From contig JAJQGZ010000069.1 of assembly GCA_021200075.1 (NCBI GenBank), positions 1 to 5,467 of the forward strand: DNA of 5,467 bases, written 5' to 3'. The notes under the pieces were generated by a model. It saw nothing but the letters and a program-made list of their open reading frames with translations. It had not been told where the DNA came from and did not search any database. Shown piece after piece: positions 5,403 to 5,467 of the stretch; the first letter of the stretch is position 1, and each line of letters begins with the position of its first letter. This DNA comes from Clostridiales bacterium. GTDB lineage: Bacteria > Bacillota > Clostridia > Oscillospirales > Acutalibacteraceae. The position numbers and the translations under genes were made by a program.

Positions 5403-5438
5403 AACGGACTGCGGAGCTTTCGCAGTCCGTTTTAATTT
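5403..5438 (+). terminator. Strong intrinsic terminator after the small gene
   Basis: ACGGACTGCG (5404-5413) pairs perfectly with CGCAGTCCGT (5421-5430) around a 7-nt loop, and an A-T pair (5403/5431) extends the stem to 11 bp. The sequence TTTAATTT follows on the plus strand. It ends the surface-protein and small-protein unit. The remaining 29 bases hold no supported gene. Confidence 0.9.
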
Positions 5439-5467
5439 GCAGGTACTTGCACAAAGGAATGTGATAC

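Noticed and set aside
5439..5467. AAAGGA near 5454 followed by ATG or GTG as the start of another gene
   Set aside because: ATG 5459 is followed directly by TGA, and GTG 5461 is too close to the site. The window ends before any frame can be judged.

Overview
The window looks like a chromosomal segment of a low-to-mid GC Gram-positive bacterium, most likely a gut-type Clostridia (Oscillospiraceae/Ruminococcaceae-like). This is inferred from strong purine-rich ribosome binding sites, the pgk-tpiA-gpmI glycolytic gene order, and a GC-rich palindromic intergenic repeat of a type I associate with these genomes. No species can be named from the sequence alone.

Layout. Positions 1-217 are an AT-rich leader with phased A-tracts and a strong sigma-A-type promoter. 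Positions 218-3854 hold three intact, co-directional genes of lower glycolysis: phosphoglycerate kinase, triosephosphate isomerase and cofactor-independent phosphoglycerate mutase. They are closely spaced and probably form one operon, with a terminator-like hairpin between tpiA and gpmI that may lower gpmI expression. Positions 3855-4234 carry no gene. This stretch holds a roughly 210-bp palindromic MITE-like element (3871-4080), a 20-bp perfect dyad (4105-4124) and a second sigma-A-type promoter (4152-4181).

Positions 4235-5238 encode a secreted, probably cell-surface protein whose reading frame is broken in three places: at an A6 tract right after the best start codon, at an A7 tract near 4756-4762, and near 4843-4865. 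Stitching the three frames together gives one coherent protein of about 334 residues with a signal peptide, so I call it a pseudogene, or a gene hit by indel errors, rather than two genes. It is followed after 17 nt by a well-initiated 40-codon acidic small protein (5256-5378) and a strong intrinsic terminator (5403-5438) that closes the second transcription unit.

The glycolytic genes act together: TpiA interconverts the triose phosphates, Pgk makes ATP and 3-phosphoglycerate, and GpmI passes it on as 2-phosphoglycerate. The surface-protein unit has no visible functional link to them. The items most worth a second look are the multiply frameshifted exported protein, its small downstream partner and the palindromic element between the two operons.
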